NCBI GenBank assembly: GCA_003134785.1
Contig: PLCN01000002.1
Coordinates: 517,989-581,988, forward strand
Length of the DNA stretch: 64,000 nt
Reading direction: 5' to 3'
DNA from: Spartobacteria bacterium
Lineage (GTDB): Bacteria > Verrucomicrobiota > Verrucomicrobiia > Chthoniobacterales > UBA10450
Shown: positions 1 to 9,391 of the stretch, in pieces
Position numbering within the stretch: the stretch's first letter is position 1
Layout of the letters: every line of letters starts with the position of its first letter
Notes under the pieces: model-generated
What the model saw: the letters and a program-made list of their open reading frames with translations, nothing else
What the model was told of the DNA's origin: nothing
Database searches by the model: none
Translations under genes and position numbers: made by a program

Positions 1-258
1 ATGTCGATGAACATTCTGATCAACGAAGTCGTCGGCATCGCCCCGATCGTGGGCGACGCGTTCTCTTTCTGGTTTAAGTCGAACTCGCGCAATTATCAGA
101 TCATCAAGGACCACATCGCCGTCCCGGGCACTTCGCGCCGAAGCGATTGGATTTTTGTCATCGCGATCCTGGTCCTTCTCTTCGTCGTAGTTTGCCTTGG
201 ACTAGCGGTCACCATTTTCTTTTTGCGGGAACTGGCGAAACTATTCGCCAGTTTTTGA
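1..258 (+). CDS. C-terminal part of a DUF4112-type membrane protein
   Basis: The 85 readable residues match the end of DUF4112 proteins: a PIVGDAFSFWFKSNSRN-like stretch (GD followed by F/K and a paired Asn-Arg-Asn) and then one strongly hydrophobic segment at about residues 49-76, which is probably a membrane helix. Family members normally have roughly another 40-60 residues before this point, so the true start probably lies upstream of the window. The function of the family is unknown. The gene ends 8 bp before the convergent glnE stop. Confidence 0.65.
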   Translation: MSMNILINEVVGIAPIVGDAFSFWFKSNSRNYQIIKDHIAVPGTSRRSDWIFVIAILVLLFVVVCLGLAVTIFFLRELAKLFASF

Positions 259-266
259 GCCGGAAA

Positions 267-2996
267 TCAGCGCAAGTAGCGCGAGTAGATCTCGTGAATG
301 CTTTCCCGCGCTTCGCGATACCGCTTGCCAAACGCGTCGATGCTTTCGGCTCCGACTCGTAAGGCCAGCTTTCGCTGTTCCATTTCATTGGTCGGCAAGA
401 TCGAGACGCTCTTGTTTTCCCAGCGCCGAAGGACCGTTTCGATTAGGCGAAGATATTCATAACTTCGTTGCACCACCGCGGCCTCTTCCTTTCGCAGCAG
501 ACTCTTCCTCGCCAGTTCCTCCAGCGCGCTCAACGTATGCGAATTCCAAATGCCCGCGCGCATTTGCAATGCCTGCACCAGAAACTCCGCCTCGATCACG
601 CCGCCGGCGCCGGTTTTGAAATCGAGATCCGAAGCGCTTCCCCGCTCGTGCCGGATGCGTTGCAGCATCCAGTTGATCTGCCGAAATAAATCTTCGCGCT
701 GTCCGGCCTTGCGCCACACGCGCTCGGCCAGATCCATGAAATCATTTTGCAGCGGCCCGGCCAATGGACGCGCCCGCGTCAGCGCCTGGATTTCCCAGAG
801 TTGAGCGCGCGTTTCGTAATACGCCTCGTAGGTGGCAAGCGAGCTGGCGAGATTTCCTTTTTCACCTTCGGGCCGGAGGCGGGCGTCGAGACTCGAGATG
901 CTCCCCTCCGCGGTCGGTTGCGCCATTGTGACGACAAGTTGTTGGGCGGCGCGAATATCTTCTCCCACGAACAGCACATCCAGGTCTGCGCCGTAACCGA
1001 TCTCGGCGCCGCCAAACTTTCCGAGCGCGATGATCGTCAGGTTACTCTCGTTCCCGCGCAACCGGTTGATGCAGACCAGGCAGGCCTCGGCCAGCGCCGA
1101 ATGTTCGGCGAAGAGCGAAGAAAGCGTGGCCAGACCAAGGACATCGCGCAGAAAAATTCGCAAGAATTGCGTTTGACGATAAACCCGAAGAAGATCGAGC
1201 GACGTGGCCCCGATCTTGAGCGCGTCCAGCCGCCGCAAATGTTGTGCGACTGAAATCTCCCGGTCGAGCGTTCCGCCGCGAGTGATCTCCTCGAGCAGTT
1301 GCGGCCGGCGAATGAGCAAATCTCCGGCGTAACGGCTGCCATCAAAAGTTTTCACCAGCAGCTCGAGGAGTTTCGGATTAACCACGAGCAGCTCGAAAAG
1401 CATACTGCGCAATCCATAGGCTTCCACGAAGCGGATGAACTGATTTAGCGTCACATCCGGATCGACGGCGCGCGCCAGCCATTGAAACAAAAGGGGGCGT
1501 AAGTTTCGCAGGACCTGGCGCGTGCGCGGCGCGACGTGAAAACCACCGGCCCCTTTGGCCAGATTGGCGAGCGATTTCGCCGCGGCCTTTTCATCCCGGA
1601 AAATGCTCAGGCTTTCCGCCGCTGATTCCACTCCGGGGCCTGGCGCCGAAATGATTCGGTGGAAAACCGCGCGGACTTCCTGTCGGTGCTCGCGCAATGA
1701 AGCGGTGAATCCTTCCTTCGAAGAAAAACCAAGGCTTCGCGCCAGCCGCTCCAGCGCCTCGCCATTTTCCGGAATGGTGTGGGTTTGCTGCTCAGCTTCG
1801 ATTTGCAAGCGATGCTCCACGCGGCGCAGGAAACGATACGCCGCTTCCAAAGCGCGGACTTCGGAGCGCGGGATCAATTCCAATTCCGCGAGTATTGGCA
1901 GCGCCTTTAACGTGCTCGTCTCCTGTAGAAACGCGTGCCGGGCGCCGTGCAAAAGTTGCAACGCCTGCACGACGAATTCGATTTCGCGAATGCCGCCGGC
2001 ACCCAGCTTTACATCTCGCTCGATGTTCTCCTGGCCGACGATGTCCCGCTCGATGCGACGCTTGATCCCCGCGATTTCCTCGAGGACATCAGGGGTCGGG
2101 CTCTTGGGATAAATGAACGGCTGATGCTGCCGCAAGAATTCGTAAGCCAGCTCGCGGCTGCCGCCGATGCCGCGCGCCTTGATCAGCGCGAGCCGCTCCC
2201 ACGTCTCGCCAAAGCCGGCGTAATAATTTTCCATGCTCTCGAGCGAACGCACGAGCGGCCCTGCGGTGCCTTCCGGCCTGAGACGCAAATCGATGCGAAA
2301 GAGCGCGCCGGCCGGGTCGTGGGCCGCGAAGGTTTCAATAATCTTCGCTCCGAGTTGATTGAACCACTCGTGGTAAGTCAGATTGAGCGAAACCTGTCCT
2401 TCATCTCCGTAAAGAAAGATGACGTCGATATCGGAGCTATGGTTTAACTCCCGGCCACCGAGTTTTCCCAACGCGAGAATTGCGAACTGCGTGTCCGGCC
2501 CATCGCGCCGGCTGCGCAACTCGCTATTCCAGTAGCGGTAAACCTCTCGCAGGCAGGTTTCCGCCAGTTGAGATAATTCCAGAGTTGTTTCCTCCAAGGG
2601 TGCGATTTCGGCCACTTCGCGGAGGGCGATCCGCAGCATTTCGCGCCCCTTCCAAAAACGGAGCGCTTGGAAGTTCCCCGAGAAAGTTGAGCCGGCGCCG
2701 ATTCTTTGCAGATCTGTCAGCATTCCCGGCTGGTTTCGCGGTGCCGAACAAATCTCGGGATTCGACAGCCAAAGAAGGATCTCCGGATGCCGCACGAAGC
2801 GCGCGGCGCAGATGCTTGAGACCGAAATCAAATGGAGAAGAGACGCTTCTCCCAGAGGGAATCCTTCGATGAGATCGCGCAAAGGCGGCGCTTCCGCGGG
2901 CCAACTCCCGGCCATGCGCTCGAGCGTGCTCTCGACCTGAGCCGGATTGAGCGTCTCCGCTGCCTTCCGCCGGATCCAGGCTGGCCCTTCGGTCAT
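267..2996 (-). CDS. glnE: Bifunctional glutamine synthetase adenylyltransferase/adenylyl-removing enzyme
   Basis: This cytoplasmic enzyme adds AMP to, and removes it from, glutamine synthetase and so tunes nitrogen assimilation. At 909 residues it is close to the usual 930-950. Two nucleotidyltransferase domains are visible. The N-terminal one has GKLGGRELNHSSDIDV at residues 177-192 (metal-binding D189 and D191). The C-terminal one has GKFGGAEIGYGADLDV at 659-674 (D671 and D673). Each is followed by the RLRPEG motif and a helical GlnD/PII-uridylyltransferase-like segment (KLGAGGIREIEF near 330-341). The ATG at 2996 gives an N-terminus in register with the family. It stands alone, convergent with the gene at 1-258. 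Confidence 0.95.
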   Translation of the reverse strand: MTEGPAWIRRKAAETLNPAQVESTLERMAGSWPAEAPPLRDLIEGFPLGEASLLHLISVSSICAARFVRHPEILLWLSNPEICSAPRNQPGMLTDLQRIGAGSTFSGNFQALRFWKGREMLRIALREVAEIAPLEETTLELSQLAETCLREVYRYWNSELRSRRDGPDTQFAILALGKLGGRELNHSSDIDVIFLYGDEGQVSLNLTYHEWFNQLGAKIIETFAAHDPAGALFRIDLRLRPEGTAGPLVRSLESMENYYAGFGETWERLALIKARGIGGSRELAYEFLRQHQPFIYPKSPTPDVLEEIAGIKRRIERDIVGQENIERDVKLGAGGIREIEFVVQALQLLHGARHAFLQETSTLKALPILAELELIPRSEVRALEAAYRFLRRVEHRLQIEAEQQTHTIPENGEALERLARSLGFSSKEGFTASLREHRQEVRAVFHRIISAPGPGVESAAESLSIFRDEKAAAKSLANLAKGAGGFHVAPRTRQVLRNLRPLLFQWLARAVDPDVTLNQFIRFVEAYGLRSMLFELLVVNPKLLELLVKTFDGSRYAGDLLIRRPQLLEEITRGGTLDREISVAQHLRRLDALKIGATSLDLLRVYRQTQFLRIFLRDVLGLATLSSLFAEHSALAEACLVCINRLRGNESNLTIIALGKFGGAEIGYGADLDVLFVGEDIRAAQQLVVTMAQPTAEGSISSLDARLRPEGEKGNLASSLATYEAYYETRAQLWEIQALTRARPLAGPLQNDFMDLAERVWRKAGQREDLFRQINWMLQRIRHERGSASDLDFKTGAGGVIEAEFLVQALQMRAGIWNSHTLSALEELARKSLLRKEEAAVVQRSYEYLRLIETVLRRWENKSVSILPTNEMEQRKLALRVGAESIDAFGKRYREARESIHEIYSRYLR

Positions 2997-3062
2997 CTAG
3001 GAAATGAAAAACGCGGCGTTGAGTGCGGGCGCAGACATCGGCCTAACGACAAGACAAGCGAT

Positions 3063-3908
3063 CTATTCGCCGTGCACCTGCGTTTTCTCCGCGATTTTTT
3101 CTTGGGCTCGCGCGAGCGTGCGCCGTTCGATCCAGGTCAGGCTGTGCATGCCTTCGCGGGAAATCTTGTCCAGGACCGGGTCGACTTCTTCGGAGATGAA
3201 TTGATCGGGGCTCATGCCCCGATAGCGTTCCGCTTCCACGCGGCGTTGGCGAAGCGCGCGCTGCAGAATGGAAGGACGGCCGAAGCCCAGGAGATGAGCG
3301 TAGAACCATCCGGCCACGCAGCCGCCGAGATAGGCGCTGTGCGTCATAGGGCCGGCGCGAAGGAAGACCGCGCCCAGAATTGCGATGGCGAACGCGCCCC
3401 ACGCAAGATGCTTTGCTTTCAAGCGAATGGGCAGAAGGTAGAAAATCATCGAGGTCAATTCCAGCTCGGGCAGGATGGTCGCGTAGGCCACCAGCACTGC
3501 CGCCACTCCGCCCGACGCCCCCAGTAACACGGAGGTCGCGGGCATCAGGAACAAGTGGCCAAGTTCTCCGGCGGCCGCTCCAGCGAGATAGAGAAAAAGA
3601 AACTGGCGCTGGCCGATGATCGATTCCACATCGCGTCCGAGCAGATAAAGAATGAGCATGTTCCCAAGCAGATGCCATGGGCCGTCGTGCAGGAACATCG
3701 CGGTGAAAAATTGCCATCCATAGGCGGCGCCCAGGCCGCGGTCACTCAAGCTGAGATATTCGCGGACAAAGCCCGGCTGATACGCTTCGAGAAAAAGCTG
3801 CGCGATAAAGGTGGCGACATTTACGCCGATCAGCGCGAGCAAGACCACGCGCGGCCGCTGCGTCCAGCGCCGCGTAAACAACGAAGGCTTTCGGCCGGAC
3901 AGGCGCAT
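3063..3908 (-). CDS. Rhomboid-family intramembrane serine protease
   Basis: Intramembrane protease of 281 residues with about six hydrophobic helices. The first-helix HxxxN-type motif reads HLLGNM (79-84). The catalytic serine lies in GASGG (S132), and the histidine partner is H190 in THSAYLGG, a slightly divergent form of the usual HxxH/AHxxG helix. The hydrophilic C-terminal 60-70 residues (about 215-281, with DPVLDKI...ERRTLARA) look like the small DUF6576 tail found on many bacterial rhomboids. Substrates cannot be inferred. The start is an ATG at 3908. A palindromic repeat separates it from the gene upstream. Confidence 0.88.
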   Translation of the reverse strand: MRLSGRKPSLFTRRWTQRPRVVLLALIGVNVATFIAQLFLEAYQPGFVREYLSLSDRGLGAAYGWQFFTAMFLHDGPWHLLGNMLILYLLGRDVESIIGQRQFLFLYLAGAAAGELGHLFLMPATSVLLGASGGVAAVLVAYATILPELELTSMIFYLLPIRLKAKHLAWGAFAIAILGAVFLRAGPMTHSAYLGGCVAGWFYAHLLGFGRPSILQRALRQRRVEAERYRGMSPDQFISEEVDPVLDKISREGMHSLTWIERRTLARAQEKIAEKTQVHGE

Positions 3909-3955
3909 GTCACGAGAATATCGCAGCCGAAATCCGTTGTCGATAAAATGTCAGA

Positions 3956-4042
3956 GTATCACAGGCATCTTGCCCGTTTGGTATTGAAGACTGCGCAACG
4001 GGCGAGACGCCCATTGCCCCACAGGCAAGATGCCTGTGCTAC
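3956..4042. repeat. Palindromic REP-like element
   Basis: The arms GTATCACAGGCATCTTGCC (3956-3974) and GGCAAGATGCCTGTGCTAC (4024-4042) are complementary at 18 of 19 positions. The spacer holds its own hairpin, GGGCG-AGA-CGCCC. The right end supplies the TAG stop codon of the minus-strand kinase gene (4039-4041). Its CTACAG end resembles the repeats at 22089, 38034, 59266 and 59762. Confidence 0.7.
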
Positions 4043-4902
4043 AGGGGCGCGAGGACGTGCAAGCCGCCGGCGCGAATCTTGAATTCCACCGGGCAATTTC
4101 CAATTAGCTCGCCGTCGATTTCCACTGGCACGTTCTCGTCGCTGCTCACCCGTAGTCGCCGAGTCTGAAAGTACTCCACTTCCGGTGAGGTGATTTGCGG
4201 AGTGAAAATCACGTTCTGCAAATACCGGATGATTTCGATGTAGTTCAAGCGCTTGAAAACAACCACGTCGAGCAGGCCGTCATCGATCACGGCCTGCTTG
4301 AAGAAAGGGAACCGGCCGCCGTAAAGCCGGCCATTACCCACGAGGACGAATGATCCTTCCTCCGTCACGGCGTTTTCCGATTCAATCCGAAGCCGGGGTG
4401 GTGCGCGCGAGGCGATTTGCGCCGCGGAAATCATGTAACTGAGCGGGCCGAAATTCCGTTTGAAAGCGCGGCTCGTTTCCTTCACCGCCTGGGCATCGAG
4501 ACCGACGCCGCCGAGCTGGACGAAATGTTTTCCGTTGGCGCTGGGCAAATCCACCGGGCGGATCCGGTTCTCGCGGATGATCTCCCAGCAACGCGACAAG
4601 TCGTTCGCCGGTAAGCCAAGCTCGCTCGCGAAAACATTCATGGTGCCCAACGGCAGCAGACCGAGCGCGACGTTCTTCCCGGCGATTCCGTTTACGATTT
4701 CATTGATGGTGCCATCGCCTCCTGCCGCGACGATTTTGCCAAAGCCTTCCGCGACAGCGTGCCGTGCCAGAGCTTCCGCTTCACCCGAACGCGAAGTCGC
4801 GCACAAAATCGCTCCGCGCGTGAGCGATTCGACCTGCGCGCGGAGGCGATGCGCCCGGGAACCGCGCGCCGCGGGATTAAGAATGACGACGGTGTCTTTC
4901 AA
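4039..4902 (-). CDS. YegS/DAGK-family lipid kinase
   Basis: Diacylglycerol-kinase catalytic-domain protein of 287 residues, expected to phosphorylate a lipid hydroxyl at the inner membrane. The nucleotide-binding GGDGTINEI motif is at residues 61-69, preceded by the family N-terminus VILNPAARG (6-14). GLLPLGTMNVFA (81-92) and LIDDGLLDVVVF-like motifs follow. The start codon is TTG at 4902; I see no better ATG upstream. Substrate is unknown: this family also includes ceramide and sphingoid-base kinases, which is of interest given the lipid island further on, but nothing here proves a link. It diverges from the AsmA-like gene. Confidence 0.85.
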   Translation of the reverse strand: MKDTVVILNPAARGSRAHRLRAQVESLTRGAILCATSRSGEAEALARHAVAEGFGKIVAAGGDGTINEIVNGIAGKNVALGLLPLGTMNVFASELGLPANDLSRCWEIIRENRIRPVDLPSANGKHFVQLGGVGLDAQAVKETSRAFKRNFGPLSYMISAAQIASRAPPRLRIESENAVTEEGSFVLVGNGRLYGGRFPFFKQAVIDDGLLDVVVFKRLNYIEIIRYLQNVIFTPQITSPEVEYFQTRRLRVSSDENVPVEIDGELIGNCPVEFKIRAGGLHVLAPL

Positions 4903-4961
4903 CGAAAAAGGGCTTAGGGCTTTGGTCTTTTCTTCAAACTGGGAGGGCGTAACGTTCGGGC

Positions 4962-6569
4962 GTGAAAAAAATGAGGCGCATTTTGCTCTTCGTGCTCGGC
5001 GCGATCCTGGGCGTGGCGATTCTCATTTTGCTTGGAGTGAACCTGTATGTGCAGTCGCAAGGGACACAAGCCAGGATTCAGCAGGAACTCAGCCAGCGTC
5101 TCGGCACAACCCTGCACGTGCGGCGAATCAGCGTCACCCCGTGGGCGGGATTGAAATTGAGCGGGATAACGATTCCGCAAAGCCAGTCCGGCGTCGCCCC
5201 AAATTTTCTCACCGCGAAAACCTTTCAGCTTCGGATCAAGTTCGGCTCTCTCTTCTCGCAACGTCTGGTGATAAAGGAGATTTCGTTGATCAATCCCGAT
5301 GTCGTTTGGGCGCAAAACGCCGATGGAAAATGGCGGCTGCCCTCTCTACCTCCGGAGCCGGTGATAGTTGTTCCGCCCGCAGAAAAAATCAAACCGGCTC
5401 CGCCCACAATTCCAACACCTCCCGCAAAGACGGAGTCTGCTCCCGCCGTGGAGAAAAAAGAGCCGGCAGCGGAAGCGGCACCGGTGGTTGTGCAACAGGA
5501 GTCTGTGGCTGCGCCAATGGAAGTCGAGCAGGCAACCGCCTTCACTCCGGAAATTCAACGCGTCAATTTACTGCGAGGCCGCTTTCTTTTCCTGGACGAA
5601 AAACTAAAGAACGTGGCGATGTTCGATGACGTGCGGTTTCGCTCGAACTTCCGGACCGCGAACGATCTGCGCGGCAACATTAGCATCGGGAAGACTTCGC
5701 TCCGCGATCGATTTTTTCTCGAGGAACTTCAATCGCCTTTGCGCTACGCGCCGGACGAGCTCGATTTTTCCCAGATCAGCGCGCGCGCGGGCGGCGGCGA
5801 AATTACCGGCCGCTTCACCTTGCTGCCGCAGACTGAGGATTCTCCGTTCACCGCCAGCGTCAGATTTCGTGACGTGCAGGCCGATCGGATTGTGTCGGAC
5901 GCAGGCGGTGTTCCCGGGATGATTACCGGCAAGCTCGAAGGTCACCTCGACGCGAATGGCACCACCGCCGACAAAAACGCGCTCGCCGGCGCGGGCGAAA
6001 TTATTTTGCGAGATGGCCGCGTCCAACAATACAGCTTGCTCGTCGCGCTTGGGCAGTTGCTCCAAATCGAAGAGTTGCGCCAGCTCCAGCTCGATCAGGC
6101 GCAGGTGAAATTTCACCTCAGTCCGAGTGTGGTGACCATCGACGAATTGATCTTCCGCTCCAGGAACATCCGGCTTTCCGCCGTCGGGACGGTTTCCTTC
6201 GACGGCAAACTTCATCTCGAATCGCAACTTGCCGTGAATGAAAAAATGCGGAGCCAGCTCTTTCAGGCGATCCGCGGAAACTTCAAGCCCATCGATGAGC
6301 CCGGATATTCTGGTGTCAGCTTTCAGGTCAGCGGCACGGTTGGCCGGCCGAAGACGAACCTGATGGACAAACTGATTGGGCGCGACCTCAGCAGTGTCAT
6401 CAGCAGTTTCATGGGTGGCGGAAAATCCGACAAAACGAAAAAGAAAAAATCCGCCGACGAATCACCGGTGGCACCAGTCTCGGCGGTGACGCCTGCTCCC
6501 GCGGAAAGTCCGCCGCCGGCCGCCACGGCTACGCCCGGCGACTCGCCTCAGCCCAGCGCCACGCCATGA
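4962..6569 (+). CDS. AsmA-like envelope protein
   Basis: A 535-residue protein with one N-terminal membrane anchor (about residues 6-31) and a long, mostly beta, periplasmic part of the AsmA/TamB-like type. The N-terminal region after the anchor (QELSQRLGTTLHVRRISVTPW...LSGITIP) is typical. It is interrupted at about 125-185 by a Pro/Ala/Glu-rich linker and ends in a Pro/Ala-rich tail. Such proteins are linked to phospholipid transport between membranes. The start is the GTG at 4962 after a GGGAGGG ribosome-binding site; an in-frame ATG lies at 4971. It overlaps rsmD by 4 bp and begins a three-gene operon. Confidence 0.8.
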   Translation: MKKMRRILLFVLGAILGVAILILLGVNLYVQSQGTQARIQQELSQRLGTTLHVRRISVTPWAGLKLSGITIPQSQSGVAPNFLTAKTFQLRIKFGSLFSQRLVIKEISLINPDVVWAQNADGKWRLPSLPPEPVIVVPPAEKIKPAPPTIPTPPAKTESAPAVEKKEPAAEAAPVVVQQESVAAPMEVEQATAFTPEIQRVNLLRGRFLFLDEKLKNVAMFDDVRFRSNFRTANDLRGNISIGKTSLRDRFFLEELQSPLRYAPDELDFSQISARAGGGEITGRFTLLPQTEDSPFTASVRFRDVQADRIVSDAGGVPGMITGKLEGHLDANGTTADKNALAGAGEIILRDGRVQQYSLLVALGQLLQIEELRQLQLDQAQVKFHLSPSVVTIDELIFRSRNIRLSAVGTVSFDGKLHLESQLAVNEKMRSQLFQAIRGNFKPIDEPGYSGVSFQVSGTVGRPKTNLMDKLIGRDLSSVISSFMGGGKSDKTKKKKSADESPVAPVSAVTPAPAESPPPAATATPGDSPQPSATP

Positions 6570-7144
6570 GAGTGATCGCCGGGGCAGCGGGCGGCATCCG
6601 GCTCGATGTTCCCAAGACCGAAGTGCGGCCGACAATGGACCGCGTGAAAGCGGCCATTTTTTCCAGCCTCGGCGCCGACGTGATTGGCGCGCGCGTTCTC
6701 GATCTCTTCGCCGGAACAGGCGCGCTCGGGATCGAAGCGTTGAGTCGAGGCGCGGCTTCGGCGTTGTTCGTGGAGGACAATTCCGCGGCGATCGCCGCGA
6801 TCGAGCGAAATCTTGCGCGGACAAAATTGGAGGGCCGCATTCGCAAGCAGGATGTCTTTGCCTTCCTTCGTTCGACCCAGGCGCGAGAGCCCTTCCGGAT
6901 CATTTTTGCCGATCCACCCTATGACAAAACAAAGTCGGGTGGTGAGTTCACGAGCCTCTTGTTGGAGGACAGGCAGCTGGAGGAATTGCTGGAACCGTCT
7001 GGGATTTTCGTGCTGGAGAAGCGTCCCTCGGAGGCGATGCCGAGGATGCCACTTTGGAACGTCCTTCGGGCCAGAGCGTACGGCGCCACCGAAGTGTTGT
7101 TCCTGCAACGGGCCGGCAATCCCGCCGAGGCGCGCGAACGCTGA
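6566..7144 (+). CDS. rsmD: 16S rRNA (guanine966-N2)-methyltransferase
   Basis: Methylates G966 of 16S rRNA using S-adenosylmethionine. The 192 residues match family length. The order is MRVIAGAAGG at the N-terminus, VRPTMDRVKAAIF substrate region, the SAM-binding DLFAGTGALGIEALSRG motif near residues 46-62, and the catalytic motif IV FADPPYD near 114-120. The ATG at 6566 overlaps the AsmA-like stop, and the stop is immediately followed by waaA, so translation is probably coupled. Confidence 0.94.
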   Translation: MRVIAGAAGGIRLDVPKTEVRPTMDRVKAAIFSSLGADVIGARVLDLFAGTGALGIEALSRGAASALFVEDNSAAIAAIERNLARTKLEGRIRKQDVFAFLRSTQAREPFRIIFADPPYDKTKSGGEFTSLLLEDRQLEELLEPSGIFVLEKRPSEAMPRMPLWNVLRARAYGATEVLFLQRAGNPAEARER

Positions 7145-8452
7145 ATGATCAGGCTTTTTTACAATCTTCTCTATCCGCTCGGGTTGCTGCTTTTTCTCCC
7201 GGGCCAGATCTCGAAGTTGCTGCGGCGGGGGAATTACCAGCACAAAATCGGACAGCGCTTCGGCCTGTATGATCGCGACGTCCGATCGCGACTGGCGGCG
7301 CGCCGTTGCACCTGGATTCATGCTGTCAGCGTCGGCGAAGTGGCGATCGCGCTGAAACTCTCCGCGAAACTGAAAGTGCTGGACCCTGAATTCTTCTGCG
7401 CGCTCACCACCACTACGACCACCGGTTTCGCTTTCGCGACAAGGGAAGCGACCAACGAAATGGAAGTCCTTTATAGCCCGCTCGATTTCTGGCCGATCAT
7501 GCGCCGGGCTTACGCGGTCATCCGGCCGGTGCGGGTGGTGCTGGTCGAGGCCGAAGTCTGGCCAAACCTCGCCGCCGAAGCGCGCGGACGCGGTCTCCCC
7601 CTCGCGCTGGTTAACGCGCGCTTGTCGCCGCGATCGGAGCGGAGATTCCGCCGTTTCCTTTTTCTGGTCGCGCCGACCTTTCGTTGCCTCGATCTCGTCT
7701 GCGTGCAGGAACCGGAGGACATCGAGCGCTGGACCGCGCTCGGCGTTCCGCGAGAGCGGATTCATTACGTCGGCAGCATCAAATACGACCCGGCCGAGAC
7801 AAGGGTGAATCCTGATCTTCCCTTGCAAGTGTTGCGCTCCTTCGGGATCGACGGAGACCGGCCGATTCTCTTCGGCGGAAGCACGCACGCCGGTGAAGAA
7901 GAAGTGCTCGGCGAAATTTTCCAGAGACTTCGCGCCGATTTTCCGGCATTCACCTTGATCGTCGCGCCGCGTCACGTGGAGCGAGTGGGCGAAATCCGCA
8001 CGCGACTCACGCGGCTTGGGTTGAGTGTCAGTTTGCGGAGCGAGGCGGAAACCGCGCGGATTTCGCCGCCCGATTGCATTCTTCTGGACAGCACGGGCGA
8101 GCTGCAAAATTGGTACGCCGTCGCCACGATTGTCTTTGTCGGCAAGAGTCTTACCGCTCGGGGCGGTCAAAATCCCGTGGAACCGATTCTCGCCGGAAAG
8201 CCCGTTCTCTTCGGCCCGCATATGGAGAATTTTTCCGCGCTGGCCCAGGCATTGGTTGCGAACGAAGCCGCGATCCAAATTCACGATCCGAATTCATTGC
8301 GTGAGAAAATCGCCTGGCTCCTGCGCGATCGCGAAGCAGCCTTGCGTCTGGTCGCGAATGCTCAAGCGATCCTGGCCCGGCACAGCGGCGCCACCGCTCG
8401 AACGGCGACGCTCGTGATGAAACCGAGAACGACTTCCAGGCCTCCGCGTTGA
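7145..8452 (+). CDS. waaA: 3-deoxy-D-manno-octulosonic acid (Kdo) transferase
   Basis: GT30 enzyme that moves Kdo from CMP-Kdo onto lipid A precursor at the inner face of the inner membrane. It has 435 residues with one N-terminal hydrophobic anchor, HAVSVGEV near residues 59-66 (containing the conserved catalytic Glu), VLVEAEVWPN near 132-141, FGGSTHAGEEE near 239-249, and NPVEPILAGKPVLFGPH near 341-357 in the donor-binding domain. The ATG follows the rsmD stop directly. Its presence says the cell makes lipopolysaccharide. Confidence 0.95.
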   Translation: MIRLFYNLLYPLGLLLFLPGQISKLLRRGNYQHKIGQRFGLYDRDVRSRLAARRCTWIHAVSVGEVAIALKLSAKLKVLDPEFFCALTTTTTTGFAFATREATNEMEVLYSPLDFWPIMRRAYAVIRPVRVVLVEAEVWPNLAAEARGRGLPLALVNARLSPRSERRFRRFLFLVAPTFRCLDLVCVQEPEDIERWTALGVPRERIHYVGSIKYDPAETRVNPDLPLQVLRSFGIDGDRPILFGGSTHAGEEEVLGEIFQRLRADFPAFTLIVAPRHVERVGEIRTRLTRLGLSVSLRSEAETARISPPDCILLDSTGELQNWYAVATIVFVGKSLTARGGQNPVEPILAGKPVLFGPHMENFSALAQALVANEAAIQIHDPNSLREKIAWLLRDREAALRLVANAQAILARHSGATARTATLVMKPRTTSRPPR

Positions 8453-8512
8453 AGCGATCCGCAAATAACTTGCAACGCAGGGACGCGCTTCTGATATTGC
8501 CCCCGCTTTCCT

Positions 8513-8585
8513 GACCCTATCGTCCAGTGGCCTAGGACACCGCCCTTTCACGGCGGTAACACGGGTTCGAATCCCGTTAGGGTCG
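8513..8585 (+). tRNA. tRNA-Glu (anticodon TTC)
   Basis: A 73-base cloverleaf. The acceptor stem GACCCTA (8513-8519) pairs with TAGGGTC (8578-8584), with discriminator G at 8585. The anticodon stem CCGCC/GGCGG encloses loop CTTTCAC with TTC at 8547-8549, and the T arm holds GGTTCGAATCC. CCA is not encoded. Confidence 0.96.
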
Positions 8586-8639
8586 CCCTTCCGCATTGGT
8601 GCGGTTGCTCCGCAGAGCGAACCGAAGTAAGGGACAGCA

Positions 8640-9149
8640 ATGAAAACACTTTTTCGTCTCTTCTCCGTCGCCAGCCTCGCGTTTGCGGCATTCACGACCC
8701 AGGCCGGAACGATCGAGTATCCGGCCGGCAATCCGCTCTTTAAGCTGGAGCTGCCGGATGGATGGACGACGGCGTCGGACAAGGACGGGAATCTGGACGT
8801 GAAGGCGAATGACAAGAGTGATTTCGATTTCTCCATCATCCCGGCAGCGCTCGGGACGGGACAGGATGTAAAGACGTTCCTGCCGGAGTTGGCGAAAACG
8901 ATGGGAAAGGGAATGAAGGAATTCGAGACCGACGAAATCAGAGACGTAACGAGTAAAACGGGAATGAAAGTAATGGTCCTGGCCGCAAAGGGAAAAATCG
9001 AAGATCAAAACATGATCATCACGCTGGCGGCGTTCGCTCCGGTGAAGAACAAATATTTCATCATCATGAGCATCGCGGAGAAGAGCGTTGATGAAGCGCA
9101 CGACAAAGCGATGGGTGAAATTGTCAATTCGATCAAAGCGATCGAATAG
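8640..9149 (+). CDS. Secreted protein of unknown function
   Basis: A 169-residue protein with a clear signal peptide (MKTLFRLF then a hydrophobic stretch, likely cut after TTQA near residue 22). The mature part (IEYP...FKLELPDGWTTASDKDGNLDVKAND) resembles small periplasmic PsbP/DUF1795-like proteins, but this is weak. A GGGA ribosome-binding site sits a few bases before the ATG. It stands alone after tRNA-Glu. Confidence 0.7.
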   Translation: MKTLFRLFSVASLAFAAFTTQAGTIEYPAGNPLFKLELPDGWTTASDKDGNLDVKANDKSDFDFSIIPAALGTGQDVKTFLPELAKTMGKGMKEFETDEIRDVTSKTGMKVMVLAAKGKIEDQNMIITLAAFAPVKNKYFIIMSIAEKSVDEAHDKAMGEIVNSIKAIE

Positions 9150-9202
9150 CTGGAGCTCCGGTTCACAACTGATTCGGGCGGTAGCTAGAAAGCTGCGGCA
9201 CT

Positions 9203-9322
9203 AGGGCGCGCTACGCGCGTGCCGAGTGTGCCCAGATTGGTGACGGTGTAGTTGTATTGCGGCTGGGCGTGAATGAAAGCTGGCGAGCAGGGTGAATGTA
9301 GCCGCGAAATCTCAGCTTCCAT
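9203..9322 (-). pseudogene. Remnant of a HAF-repeat secreted protein
   Basis: A 39-codon open stretch contains QYNYTVTNLGTLG, which matches the YTVTDLGTLGG start of HAF-repeat extracellular proteins. It then ends in a stop (TAG at 9203-9205) with none of the repeats that should follow. It is read as the decayed front end of such a gene. The identification rests on one short motif. Confidence 0.45.
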
Positions 9323-9391
9323 GTTGATGAATTCTGTGACTCGAGAACATTCGGCGCTCCTAACGGGCGCCGTCCTTCTGCTTGAGTTTGT

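Noticed and set aside
3043..3717. Minus-strand frame of 224 codons overlapping the rhomboid gene
   Set aside because: It is a second frame of the same strand without motifs, while the rhomboid frame has the catalytic residues.
6548..8284. Open minus-strand frame of 578 codons opposite rsmD and waaA
   Set aside because: It is rich in Arg, Pro and Gly, has no family motif, and lies antisense to two well-supported genes; long antisense frames are common in GC-rich DNA.
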